NCBI RefSeq assembly: GCF_001672975.1
Contig: NZ_LZKU01000071.1
Coordinates: forward strand, 1-50,891
DNA from: Mycobacterium sp. 1465703.0
GTDB taxonomy: Bacteria; Actinomycetota; Actinomycetes; Mycobacteriales; Mycobacteriaceae
Reading direction: 5' to 3'
DNA: 50,891 bases
Shown here: one piece after another, positions 44,160 to 50,891 of the stretch
Position numbering within the stretch: position 1 is the first letter of the stretch
Layout: each line of letters begins with the position of its first letter
Notes under the pieces: model-generated
What the model saw: the letters and a program-made list of their open reading frames with translations, nothing else
Told to the model about the DNA's origin: nothing
Database searches by the model: none
Translations under genes and position numbers: made by a program

Positions 44160-44180
44160 CGTGCCAAATTCGTGCCAAAT
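44160..44180. repeat. Tandem 10-bp direct repeat beside tRNA-Val
   Basis: CGTGCCAAAT occurs twice with one T between, 36 bases past the tRNA. On the minus strand the frame reads FGTNLAR, which resembles endings of actinobacterial tyrosine integrases. It may be an integrase arm site or the last codons of a lost integrase. Confidence 0.35.
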
Positions 44181-44314
44181 ACCCGATTCCCGTCGGCGGC
44201 AAGCGGCGGTGTACGGCGGGCATGCACACCAAAGACCCGGAAAGCGTTGCGACCCTGTTGCGGTCCTGCACCATTCGAGCGAGTGGTGACCAACAGAGAA
44301 CGTAGGGGAACGAT

Positions 44315-44527
44315 ATGCAGCCTTGGGAGTGGAGCAGCCCTTGGGAGGATGCAGCGGCCGAGCGGCGTTGGCGGGCAAACGGGTGCCCACCGATGTGGAT
44401 GCTGACCGACGAGATGGTGCGCAGGCACGGCGTTGGCGGGGCGGTCTGTGCTTTCCGGCGGTCGGGGGTAAAGAACGCCGGCGATCTCCTGACACTCGCA
44501 GCCGAGGCCCGCGACGTGGGGCTGTGA
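44315..44527 (+). CDS. Small phage/island-type protein (70 aa)
   Basis: ATG 44315 with AGGGGA five bases upstream. The 70-residue product is Trp- and Arg-rich at the start (QPWEWSSPWEDAAAERRWRA) followed by MLTDEMVRRHGVGGAVCAF and KNAGDLLTLAAEARDVG, a helical, possibly HTH-like end. No family recognised. Its TGA overlaps the next gene (GTGA), a common arrangement in mycobacterial prophages. Located just inside the tRNA-flanked island. Confidence 0.6.
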   Translation: MQPWEWSSPWEDAAAERRWRANGCPPMWMLTDEMVRRHGVGGAVCAFRRSGVKNAGDLLTLAAEARDVGL

Positions 44528-44859
44528 CCGCGCACGCGTGCCGGCTCGAATCCCGTTGCGCGCGTGGCAGCTGGCCGGATCGACACCTGGCCGCCGCCGT
44601 CACCCTGGCCATCGTCGTGCTCGCGATGGCGGTCGCGCACCCGTGGCTACTCGCCGTTGTCGGGGCCGGCGGGGCCGTGTACGCGGCCGTGCGCCGCCAG
44701 CAGCGCCGCGGGGCGTTGGCCGCGCGGGCCGCCTGGGAGCACCGGAAGCTGATGGCGCAGGTGCGGAAATGGCCGCCACCGCTGCAGCTACCACGGCCGC
44801 GTCACCGGCCCGCCGACCACTGGTCCCCCACGGAGCCTATGAGGGCTGGCCGCCGATAA
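44524..44859 (+). CDS. Small island membrane protein (111 aa)
   Basis: GTG 44524 overlaps the preceding stop as GTGA. The product has a hydrophobic region at residues ~23-57 (LAAAVTLAIVVLAMAVAHPW and the following LLAVVGAGGAVYAAV), one long or two short helices, and a basic Pro/Arg-rich tail. The helix-proximal motif ALAARAAWEHRKLMA recurs in the degraded frame at 45362-45622, so the island held two copies. Function unknown. The last codons overlap the convergent gene at 44837. Confidence 0.6.
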   Translation: MTAHACRLESRCARGSWPDRHLAAAVTLAIVVLAMAVAHPWLLAVVGAGGAVYAAVRRQQRRGALAARAAWEHRKLMAQVRKWPPPLQLPRPRHRPADHWSPTEPMRAGRR

Positions 44860-45341
44860 CTGCTCGAAGGCGGGCGATGAAATCTTTCGCCTGTTTACGG
44901 GCACGCTCATTCGGCCGGTCGGCCGAAATTTCAATGGGCCGCTCGCCGCGGAAGCAGACGAGCACAACAGGCCGAACATCCGGCACTTGTGTGAAGCTGT
45001 CCATTTTGACGACGGCACTAAGTTTCACCTGCTCGACTTCTCGTGCCGAACGCAGCCAGCCGCTAATCGGAGGTAGTTCGGCGTTTCCAACGTCACTGCC
45101 TTCCAGGGTCAGAGACCCGATGGATTCGCCCCTTATCCAGTAGACGGTGAGGTTGCCGGCATCTGTGTCGGGCGCGCCAACAACAAAGCCATCTACTGCC
45201 TCCTGCTTTCCGCCCATGTACCACGCGAGAACGTACAGAAACGCTTGGAGTTGGGCATCAGTCAGTCGTAGGTAGCCGATGTCAGTCGCGCCGGCAACGG
45301 CGCTGAATAGGGGCGGCTACGTACTTCTGTTCGAACTCCAT
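44837..45341 (-). pseudogene. Unknown island gene with a 5' frameshift
   Basis: The main frame (44837-45217, from MGGKQEAVDGF) is 126 codons, but coding sequence continues upstream in frame without a start codon (DIGYLRLTDAQLQAFLYVLA) until a TAG. A nearby ATG at 45341 begins MEFEQKYVAA in the next frame. Deleting one C from a C4 run near 45310 would fuse them into a ~167-residue protein. The visible protein ends KQAKDFIARLRAVIGG. No family recognised. Real decay or a homopolymer error. Confidence 0.55.
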
Positions 45342-45361
45342 GCACCCGAGGTTAGACGTAA

Positions 45362-45622
45362 GCCGGCACGGCGGACCGCTGCGTCAACTCGCCTGCGAAT
45401 GCGCTGGCGGTCGGCGCCGCGGCCGTGCCTCTGGCCGCTAGTCGATGTCGCCGCCACCAGGCGCTGGCAACCCGCGCAGACTACGAACACCGCGCGCTGA
45501 TGGCCGCCCGGCCAGTTCCTGTAGTGCCGCCGGCTCGGAAGCCCGTAATGTTGGCGAACATGCAGTTGCCAACCCAGCCTCAGCGGATTGCCGAGAATGT
45601 CGTCCGAAGAACCAGCAGCTGA
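45362..45622 (+). pseudogene. Degraded copy of the small island membrane protein
   Basis: An open stretch reading NALAVGAAAVPLAASRCRRH then ALATRADYEHRALMAA, close to ALAARAAWEHRKLMA of the gene at 44524. It follows an in-frame TAA and lacks a credible start with ribosome site, although GTG 45425 is possible. Its end overlaps the small gene at 45597. Confidence 0.4.
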
Positions 45623-45767
45623 CAAGCGCCTTGAACTCGCGTATGCCGCCGCTCAGGACATGCCGGTGCTGAGGCCGTATGGCTGGCTGCTGCCGGTGCG
45701 GTTCACCCAATGCGCGGCCTGCGCGCGGGCGATACGCTGCGACACCTTGCGCGTCACTAAACTCTGA
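45597..45767 (+). CDS. Small Cys-containing protein (56 aa)
   Basis: ATG 45597 opens 56 codons, MSSEEPAADKRLELAYAAAQ onward, with FTQCAACARAIRC near the end: a Cys-x2-Cys pair plus a third Cys that could bind zinc. Codon use is mycobacterial. Overlaps the previous degraded frame by 26 bases. Similar small zinc-finger-like proteins are common in mycobacteriophages; no specific match is claimed. Confidence 0.5.
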   Translation: MSSEEPAADKRLELAYAAAQDMPVLRPYGWLLPVRFTQCAACARAIRCDTLRVTKL

Positions 45768-46122
45768 ACGTCAAAAGCGGCGTCCTGCAACAGTTCCAGC
45801 GACACTCGCAAGGGCCGTCCTTCGCTCGAACTGCCCGGCGCGGCAAGAGCGGTAAGGTTGTACTTCGCGCTGCCGAGGCATAGGCCTGCCGACCGAGACG
45901 GCTAACCCAGGAGGTTTCGGTTTCTGGCCTCCGCCATGCCGAATGCGACGGGATCAAGCGTTCCTTGTCAGGTCAGCATGTCGAGGGACCACTGTCGTCA
46001 CTAGCGGGGTCGACGCGCCAACCTGTTTCCCGTTGCCTCGCAATGTCTAAGGACGTCGCTTGCGGAGCGAGTGGACGGTGACGAGCGAAAGGCCACGTCC
46101 ACCAAGCAGCCGCGACCAACCA
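45768..46122. other. 355-bp stretch without a recognisable gene
   Basis: Short frames only on both strands and no clear promoter or repeat. It separates the phage-like small genes from the PPOX-family gene and may be eroded island DNA. Confidence 0.45.
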
Positions 46123-46578
46123 TTACCTTGGCGGGAAGCCGCCTGTGGCCATCGGACCCCAGCGGAGCGGTGTGATTCGGATCAAGCACTTGCCTTGTTC
46201 GACCATGGCGCGCCGGTATTGTCCCCAGTCGGGGTGCTCGCCAGCGATCACCCGATAGTAATCGACGAGAAATTCAACCGCGTCAGGCAGGTCAACGATC
46301 TCAGCGTTTCCATCGACTTGCACATACGCTCCGTTGAAGTCGTTAGACAAGACGAGCACACTGACCGCCGGGTTCCGGCGGATATTCACACATTTCGCGC
46401 GTTGCGGATAGCTCGACACCACAAGCCGGCCCTGCCCGTCGACACCACCGGTGACCGGTGAACTCTGCAGCGACCCGTCCGAGCGGAAGGTGGTCAACAC
46501 CATCTTGTGCCGTGGTCGGATGAATTCAAGCATCGCGGCTCGATCGACCCGCTCGGCTGTCGCCAGTTTTGGAGCCAT
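46123..46578 (-). CDS. PPOX-class F420-dependent flavin/deazaflavin oxidoreductase
   Basis: A 151-residue split-barrel protein with the PPOX-class pattern: FIRPRHKMVLTTFRSDGSLQSSPV, RLVVSSYPQRAKCVNIRRNPAVSVLVL and GAYVQVDGNAEIVD. In mycobacteria such proteins use F420 or bind flavin/heme products. Start ATG 46578; the frame is open another 107 codons upstream but without family similarity. Next to it, divergently, lies a broken gene of the same superfamily. Confidence 0.85.
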   Translation of the reverse strand: MAPKLATAERVDRAAMLEFIRPRHKMVLTTFRSDGSLQSSPVTGGVDGQGRLVVSSYPQRAKCVNIRRNPAVSVLVLSNDFNGAYVQVDGNAEIVDLPDAVEFLVDYYRVIAGEHPDWGQYRRAMVEQGKCLIRITPLRWGPMATGGFPPR

Positions 46579-46767
46579 TTCGAACACTGTAACTGTCGCG
46601 GCCGTCTCAGCGGGCTGCGGGCTCAAGGGACCGGAGGCCATCGTCCACGGGAGTAAGGAAACTATTTGGCCCGCGTACAATAACGTGTCGCTCTCTGCCC
46701 ACCGGGCAGTGATGTCGTCGGCATCGACCACCTGCGCCAGTCCCGCGCCCCTAACAGAAAGCAGTGA

Positions 46768-46865
46768 ATGACGCTCATCGACAATGACATACGCGCCATC
46801 GTCGACAGCGCCAAGCTTGGGTTCGTCGCGACGGTCAACCCCGGACGGATCGGTGCTGTTTCCGT
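46768..46865 (+). pseudogene. N-terminal remnant of a pyridoxamine-phosphate-oxidase-like gene
   Basis: MTLIDNDIRAIVDSAKLGFV then ATVNP is the typical N-terminus of PPOX-family proteins. After NP the frame is lost at a C4 run (46839-46842); one C less gives NPDGSV, as expected, but similarity stops soon after and the MFS gene starts at 46960. So the gene is frameshifted and its 3' part is deleted. Confidence 0.55.
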
Positions 46866-46959
46866 TCATACCCGGGTGCGGAGCGATGCGGCCCGCCATC
46901 GATATAAATGCGCGTTGCGTAGGGACCGATGGACGCTAGTCGAGGAGTGAACCAGACAT

Positions 46960-48351
46960 ATGGGCACAACTGAGGGGATCGTCGTCGACGTCGCGTGGGG
47001 CCGCGTCGCGGTGGCGTCCATGGCGGGTACCACCATCGAGTTCTATGACTTCTATGTCTACGCCACAGCGGCAGTGTCTGTGTTTCCGCAGTTGTTTTTC
47101 CCCCGGGGCAACCCGACTACAGCGCTGCTGGCATCACTGGCGACTTTCGGGCTGGCGTTCGTTGCGCGTCCCGTCGGGTCAATTCTCTTCGGTCACTTCG
47201 GGGATCGAATTGGTCGTAAGGCCACGTTGATCGTGTCCCTCCTCACCATGGGCATCGCCACCTTCTTAATTGGACTGCTGCCCACGTACGACAGGGTCGG
47301 GTTGATTGCCGCGGCCCTGCTGGCCGTTATGCGGTTCTGCCAGGGCCTGGCCCTAGGCGGCGAATGGAGTGGGGCCGCCCTGCTGGCCATTGAATCAGCG
47401 CGCCCCGGCCGGAGGGGCTGGGCCGCGATGTGGCCACAGGTAGGGGCGCCATTGGGTTTCCTGCTGGCGAACGCGGTCTTCCTGGTGCTGCTCACGGTGC
47501 TCGGCGACGGCTCGCCGCAAACCCCGCAGAACAACTCGTTCTACACCTGGGGCTGGCGCGTTCCGTTCCTGCTCAGTTCGGTGATGGTGGTGATCGGATT
47601 GTATGTGCGGCTGCGGCTAGTGGAGACTCCGGTATTCACGCGGGCCATCGAGCGCGGTGAGCGCGTCAAAGCGCCTCTGGCGCAAGTGGTGCGTACGAGC
47701 TGGCGCCAGCTGATCACCGGCACCTTCGCGATCGTCGGCGCCTATTCGCTGTTCTATATCGTGACAACTTGGGTGCTGAGTTACGGCACTGGCGCCCGCC
47801 GGCCGAAAGGCGCCGGACTAGGCATGGGATACATGAACTTCCTGCGGATGCAGCTGATCGCCGTGCTGTTCTTCGCGGCCATGCTGCCGGTCGCGGGCTG
47901 GCTGGTCGACCGTTTCGGCCGACGGCCGACCCTCCTAGTGACCAGCGTCGGCATCATTGTCTACGGCGCCCTGTTCAGTCCCCTGCTGGCCGCCGATCAT
48001 GCGTCATCGGCGACGGTGCTGCTGTTCCTCATCATCGGGATGACGCTGACGGGTTTCGCCTATGGCCCCATAAGCGCTGTGCTGCCGGAGTTGTTTCCGA
48101 CCAACGTGCGCTACACAGGGTCGGGAATTTCCTTCAATATTGCGAGCATCCTCGGTGCTTCAGTGGCACCGTTCATCGCGACGTGGCTGACCACCACCCA
48201 CGGAGTCGCCTATGTGGGCATCTACCTCATGGTGATGGCTGGGGTCAGCCTCATCGCCCAGCTAGCGATGCGCGAGACCCGCTCCTGCCCACTCGATGCC
48301 GTCGGACGGGTCGAGGACCCGTTGCGCCCGGTAGACAATTGCGTCCGGTGA
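46960..48351 (+). CDS. MFS transporter, metabolite:H+ symporter (MHS) type
   Basis: A 463-residue 12-helix major facilitator. GHFGDRIGRKATLI is the loop 2-3 motif and RFCQGLALGGEWSGAALLAIES with ARPGRRG is the hallmark of the MHS subgroup (proline/betaine, citrate, alpha-ketoglutarate, shikimate symporters). It would import an organic acid or osmolyte with protons. ATG 46960 has GAGGAG about 13 bases upstream. It is intact, unlike most genes around it. A regulator is not adjacent. Confidence 0.9.
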   Translation: MGTTEGIVVDVAWGRVAVASMAGTTIEFYDFYVYATAAVSVFPQLFFPRGNPTTALLASLATFGLAFVARPVGSILFGHFGDRIGRKATLIVSLLTMGIATFLIGLLPTYDRVGLIAAALLAVMRFCQGLALGGEWSGAALLAIESARPGRRGWAAMWPQVGAPLGFLLANAVFLVLLTVLGDGSPQTPQNNSFYTWGWRVPFLLSSVMVVIGLYVRLRLVETPVFTRAIERGERVKAPLAQVVRTSWRQLITGTFAIVGAYSLFYIVTTWVLSYGTGARRPKGAGLGMGYMNFLRMQLIAVLFFAAMLPVAGWLVDRFGRRPTLLVTSVGIIVYGALFSPLLAADHASSATVLLFLIIGMTLTGFAYGPISAVLPELFPTNVRYTGSGISFNIASILGASVAPFIATWLTTTHGVAYVGIYLMVMAGVSLIAQLAMRETRSCPLDAVGRVEDPLRPVDNCVR

Positions 48352-48630
48352 TCCGGCGCGGGCAAGTGTGCCGTTGGCGTCTCCAGTGATCGTCGCCGAT
48401 GCGCTTCCGGATCGCGGCGCCGCTCACGTCGGGAATGCCCGAGCGCGTAGCCATGGAATGCGTTGGCAAAGACCTTGCGGGCGAGCGACAATCACGATCG
48501 CCGGGATCCCGGATGTGGAGTCATCACGCCACCAGTCCCCGGGACGATGGCGGTGCGGCCGCCCGACACGAAGTTCGATCTGCACCAAGGACGGGCCAGA
48601 CGCTGGCGCGACATGCCCGCACGGCCCGGA

Positions 48631-49135
48631 TCATTTGTATTTCAGATGGCCATGCAGGGCAGCGATGGACTCGCTGATGGCTTACTCTGTGGCTACCCCA
48701 AGCGAGCCGAGATTCAGAAATGCGTGAATCAGCGATGGCATTTTCCGCACATCGACCGCCACACCTGCTGACCGCAGCGCGTCCGCATACTCGGTGTCCT
48801 CATCACGCAGCGGATCGAACCCGGCTGTGATGAGCACGGCCGGCGGCAGGCCGGCCAGGTTCGGGGCCAGCAGCGGGGACACGCGCCGATCGGTTAGGGC
48901 AACGTCCGATCCATCTAAGTATTCGTCGTTGAACCAGTTCAAATCGTGTTCTGTGAGCAGGAATCCGTCCGCGAACAGCGCACGCGAAGGCGTCTTGGCG
49001 CCGGCAGCGGTCAGAGGATAGGCCAACCACTGCAGCGCGGGTAGTAGACCACCGTCGTCGCGTGCCAGCCTCGATACAACAGCGGCAAGCGTGCCCCCCC
49101 GCGCTGTCGCCGCCGACTGCAATCCGATCAGGCAA
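48631..49135 (-). pseudogene. Hormone-sensitive-lipase-type esterase, multiply damaged
   Basis: The C-terminal half of an HSL/LipF-like esterase. The nucleophile motif GGDSAGG is read in one frame (RIAVGGDSAGG) but the continuation TLAAVVSRLARDDGG is in another; a G7 run (plus 49094-49100) has one base too many. Then come FDPLRDEDTEYADALRSAGV with the catalytic Asp and PSLIHAFLNLG with the His. A TAA at 48682 interrupts the end, which continues AISESIAALHGHLKYK to a TGA at 48631. The N-terminal half with HGGG is missing. Not functional. Confidence 0.75.
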
Positions 49136-49153
49136 GAGTTTTACAGCTCAAAC

Positions 49154-49381
49154 CTAAGTGGTCGTGCCGCCGCGGATCGGCGCCGAGGCCGGGTTGACGA
49201 TCCAGCCCGCGAACCGCGCGACCGCTTCGGCACGGCCGTCCTCAAGGTCGCGGTAGTCGAACGGGTTTTCCAACGGCCGCGCCGCGTGACCACCACGGCG
49301 CCGGGCGGCTTGCGCCAGCCACCACGCCGCAACAACCGGATGCGCTGGGGTGCCATCGCCCGACCATATGTTGTGCAGCAC
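49154..49381 (-). CDS. Hypothetical small protein (75 aa)
   Basis: A GTG-started frame giving MLHNIWSGDGTPAHPVVAAW then WLAQAARRRGG, PLENPFDYRDLEDGRAEAVA and GWIVNPASAPIRGG. Composition and codon pattern look coding, and the helical Trp/Ala-rich start recalls phage accessory proteins. No family recognised. It lies between the broken esterase and the excalibur gene on the same strand; it could also be a fragment of a longer gene. Confidence 0.45.
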   Translation of the reverse strand: MLHNIWSGDGTPAHPVVAAWWLAQAARRRGGHAARPLENPFDYRDLEDGRAEAVARFAGWIVNPASAPIRGGTTT

Positions 49382-49395
49382 ACCAGCGTTGCGTC

Positions 49396-49596
49396 TTATG
49401 CCTTGCGGGACTCGCAGGCGATGCCGTTGTGGTCCTTATCCAGGCCTAGTCGGTAGGCCGGGTCATCCTCGGGAATGTCGCAGCGGCCGTCGGGGTGGGC
49501 GTCGGCGCACTTCTTGTAATAGATCGCTAGCCGGCTTGCGCTCGGGCTCGCGGCGTGTAGAGAATCGCGTGCAGCGGTAGTCGACAGGGAGTCCAC
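49396..49596 (-). CDS. Excalibur calcium-binding domain protein
   Basis: Residues 26-62 are an excalibur domain: YYKKCADAHPDGRCDIPEDD and YRLGLDKDHNGIACE, with Asp53-x-Asp55-x-Asn as the EF-hand-like calcium loop and Cys30/Cys39/Cys61. Such domains occur in secreted or surface proteins. No signal peptide is encoded from the GTG at 49596; the frame continues upstream (AELRLPDQDQKF) to a TAG, so the true N-terminus, probably with a signal peptide, may have been lost or frameshifted. Confidence 0.65.
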   Translation of the reverse strand: MDSLSTTAARDSLHAASPSASRLAIYYKKCADAHPDGRCDIPEDDPAYRLGLDKDHNGIACESRKA

Positions 49597-49915
49597 GAAT
49601 TTCTGATCTTGATCCGGAAGCCGGAGCTCGGCCTGGATCTAATTGACGGTCGACGCTCTCCCCGAAACCCATTGCCGCACAACGCATGACCAGCCCAAAT
49701 ACACGAAAACCATTGCTGCCAATGACTTTTACGGACTAACAATTTGTCGGTGACAAGCTCCAGGGGGTGGAGCACCCAGCTGGTGGGCAGCGGGCGGGCA
49801 GGCGCGAGTTCACGCGGCCACCCCAGCCAGTAAGCGTTTGGATCGCACACTTGGGATGGCGTGGCCTTTGGCGAAACGCGGGACCGCGTAGCCATGGTAA
49901 CTGCACAATTTCGCC
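49597..49915. other. 319-bp stretch without a confirmed gene
   Basis: A minus-strand frame reading SQVCDPNAYWLGWPRELAPA (around 49740-49860) has coding-like codon use but no recognised family or clear end, so it may be a gene fragment. Otherwise nothing visible. Confidence 0.4.
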
Positions 49916-50596
49916 ATGGGCGAGTACTTGCTAGTACACGGCGGGCTTTGCGTCGGTTGGGTATGGGATGACGTTGTGAAGCGGTTGGAAACTGGCTCGC
50001 ACGGCGTACATGTTGTGGATCACTTGCCGAGCGTTGGCAGCGACCCAGCGACGCTCGGCGACCTGGCGGCCGACGTAGGTTGCGTGCGACAGATGCTTGA
50101 CGCGATCGAGAAGCCCGTCGTACTGGTGGGCCACTCCTATAGCGGAATGGTTGTCACCGAGTTAGCCGACCACCTGAAAGTGCGGCACACCGTGTACCTC
50201 ACAGCGATGTGGCCTGAGCGCGGCCAGTCGGCATTGAATTTGATGGGGGATGTGTTGCCCCCCGTGTTCACTCAGCGGAATGACGGTGCGTTCGAAATCA
50301 CTAGAGATTTCGAGTTCGCCTGGCAGTCGTTCTGCCCAGACCTGGATCGCGACCGCGCTCACGAGGTGCTCGGGCGCTTTGCGCTGCAGTCCGATTCGTC
50401 CTTCGCGGCCACGAGCACTGCACCGGTTCGCACACATCCGACCACCTACGTGATTGCTGCCCGCGAGACCGACGCTTCGGTGGCTGCTCAGGAGGCGTGG
50501 GCAGTGAACGCCGATCATGTCCTTCGATTGCCAGTTGACCACATGATGCAGCTTTCGCATCCCGACCAGTTGGCCGATGTTCTCGCGCGAGTCTGA
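49916..50596 (+). CDS. Alpha/beta-hydrolase (EstC-like esterase)
   Basis: A 226-residue alpha/beta-hydrolase. LLVHGGLCVGWVWDDV is the oxyanion-hole strand, VLVGHSYSGMV the nucleophile elbow (Ser), and LPVDHMMQLSHP holds the catalytic His. It groups with small salicylate-esterase/EstC-like enzymes; substrate unknown. Third-position GC is lower than in the core genes, suggesting acquisition. Starts at ATG 49916. Complete and undamaged. Confidence 0.85.
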   Translation: MGEYLLVHGGLCVGWVWDDVVKRLETGSHGVHVVDHLPSVGSDPATLGDLAADVGCVRQMLDAIEKPVVLVGHSYSGMVVTELADHLKVRHTVYLTAMWPERGQSALNLMGDVLPPVFTQRNDGAFEITRDFEFAWQSFCPDLDRDRAHEVLGRFALQSDSSFAATSTAPVRTHPTTYVIAARETDASVAAQEAWAVNADHVLRLPVDHMMQLSHPDQLADVLARV

Positions 50597-50758
50597 TCGC
50601 AGCGGCACAAGCTATTTCGCGGTCCTCGCCGTGACCTCAGGCCGCAACATCCGGAAGGCGGATCGTTGATGGAGTCCGCGCCGCACCGGCCCAGCAGCGT
50701 CTATTTAGCGCCCTGGAAGTGCCGGAAGAACTGCATCGCCGCTAGGGTCAGGCGAAGG

Positions 50759-50890
50759 TTAAACCGTTGGTGTTTGGCCGGGAGTACTCGGCCCGACGGT
50801 TCCTGCTCCGATGTTGGGCTCGGTGCGCCGCCGCGCTAGTCCGGCCAGCCCGAAAAGCCCTGCAAGCCCAACCAGTCCCCACAGCCCGGT
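50759..50890 (-). CDS. C-terminus of a WGxxGxxG-type membrane-anchor protein (partial)
   Basis: The last 43 codons of a minus-strand gene that runs out of the window. They read LWGLVGLAGLFGLAGLARRR then a hydrophilic Pro/Thr/Gly tail and TAA. A WGxxGLxGLxGL helix ending in Arg residues is the pattern of WGxxGxxG-CTERM proteins, in which a glycine-rich C-terminal helix anchors a short secreted protein. The tail after the Arg cluster is longer than usual. Too short for the ORF size used for other genes. Confidence 0.55.
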   Translation of the reverse strand, partial: TGLWGLVGLAGLFGLAGLARRRTEPNIGAGTVGPSTPGQTPTV

Positions 50891-50891
50891 C

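Noticed and set aside
43922..44428. Minus-strand frame containing RDTGIEPVTSSVSGKRS
   Set aside because: A well-known false protein produced by translating tRNA genes; it covers the Cys and Val tRNAs.
46579..46899. N-terminal extension of the PPOX-class protein by 107 codons
   Set aside because: The extra part has no PPOX similarity and overlaps the divergent remnant; ATG 46578 fits the family length.
49597..49895. Minus-strand frame with SQVCDPNAYWLGWPREL
   Set aside because: Codon use looks partly coding but there is no family match and the rest is incoherent; kept only as a note in the intergenic entry.
1..50891. CRISPR arrays and insertion sequences
   Set aside because: No regularly spaced repeats and no transposase gene or terminal inverted repeats were seen.

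Overview
The window is high-GC chromosomal DNA from a mycobacterium, most likely a non-tuberculous species. Two blocks follow the gene order known from M. tuberculosis. The first is speE, a YebC-type protein, pdxT, tesB, pdxS, a Nudix protein, pimA, an acyltransferase, pgsA1, a HIT protein and thrS. The second, later on, is a hemerythrin-like protein, DedA, a STAS protein and a tRNA cluster. Several M. tuberculosis neighbours (a PPE gene, pdxH, vapBC) are absent and other genes stand in their place. This comparison rests on memory of that genome, not on an alignment.

Layout. 1-2107: a membrane-bound spermidine-synthase-like gene cut by the window edge, then a secreted ricin-type lectin. 2118-12195: minus-strand housekeeping genes in two runs, pdxS-tesB-pdxT for pyridoxal phosphate and thrS-HIT-pgsA1-patA-pimA-Nudix, whose core makes phosphatidylinositol mannosides; the second run is stitched by 1-4 nt overlaps. 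12293-18366: antiporter, thioesterase, aldo/keto reductase, DUF1990, two head-to-head gene remnants fused by a deletion, nitronate monooxygenase, cupin and a small membrane protein. 18363-20628: a redox-looking module, fdxA with a Cys-containing HTH regulator on one side of a 56-bp promoter and DUF2249 plus a methyltransferase on the other. 20773-21434: three consecutive small unknown genes. 21531-22178: an EthR-like TetR regulator.

22175-30958 is a catabolic block. pcaHGB (protocatechuate ortho cleavage), a hemerythrin/Rieske operon, and a five-gene operon of ring-hydroxylating dioxygenase alpha and beta subunits, an unknown 91-aa protein, a dihydrodiol dehydrogenase and a class II aldolase-type putative decarboxylase, with a convergent IclR regulator. 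The order recalls actinobacterial phthalate pathways, whose product is protocatechuate, so the two parts may form one route. 31009-42452 holds lipase, DedA, two stress- or redox-linked genes, an exporter, a catalase-like protein, SDR, acyl-CoA ligase, MBL-fold, enoyl-CoA hydratase and SRPBCC genes.

42588-50890 is accessory and partly decayed. An acg-type nitroreductase with a frameshift precedes four tRNA genes (Val-CAC on minus; Gly-GCC, Cys-GCA, Val-GAC on plus). After tRNA-Val(GAC) come short phage-like genes, broken genes (frameshifts in homopolymer runs, a nonsense codon, 5' truncations), an MFS transporter, two PPOX-family genes (one a remnant), an excalibur-domain protein, an alpha/beta hydrolase and the C-terminus of a WGxxGxxG-anchor protein. 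This looks like an old integration hotspot at a tRNA-Val gene.
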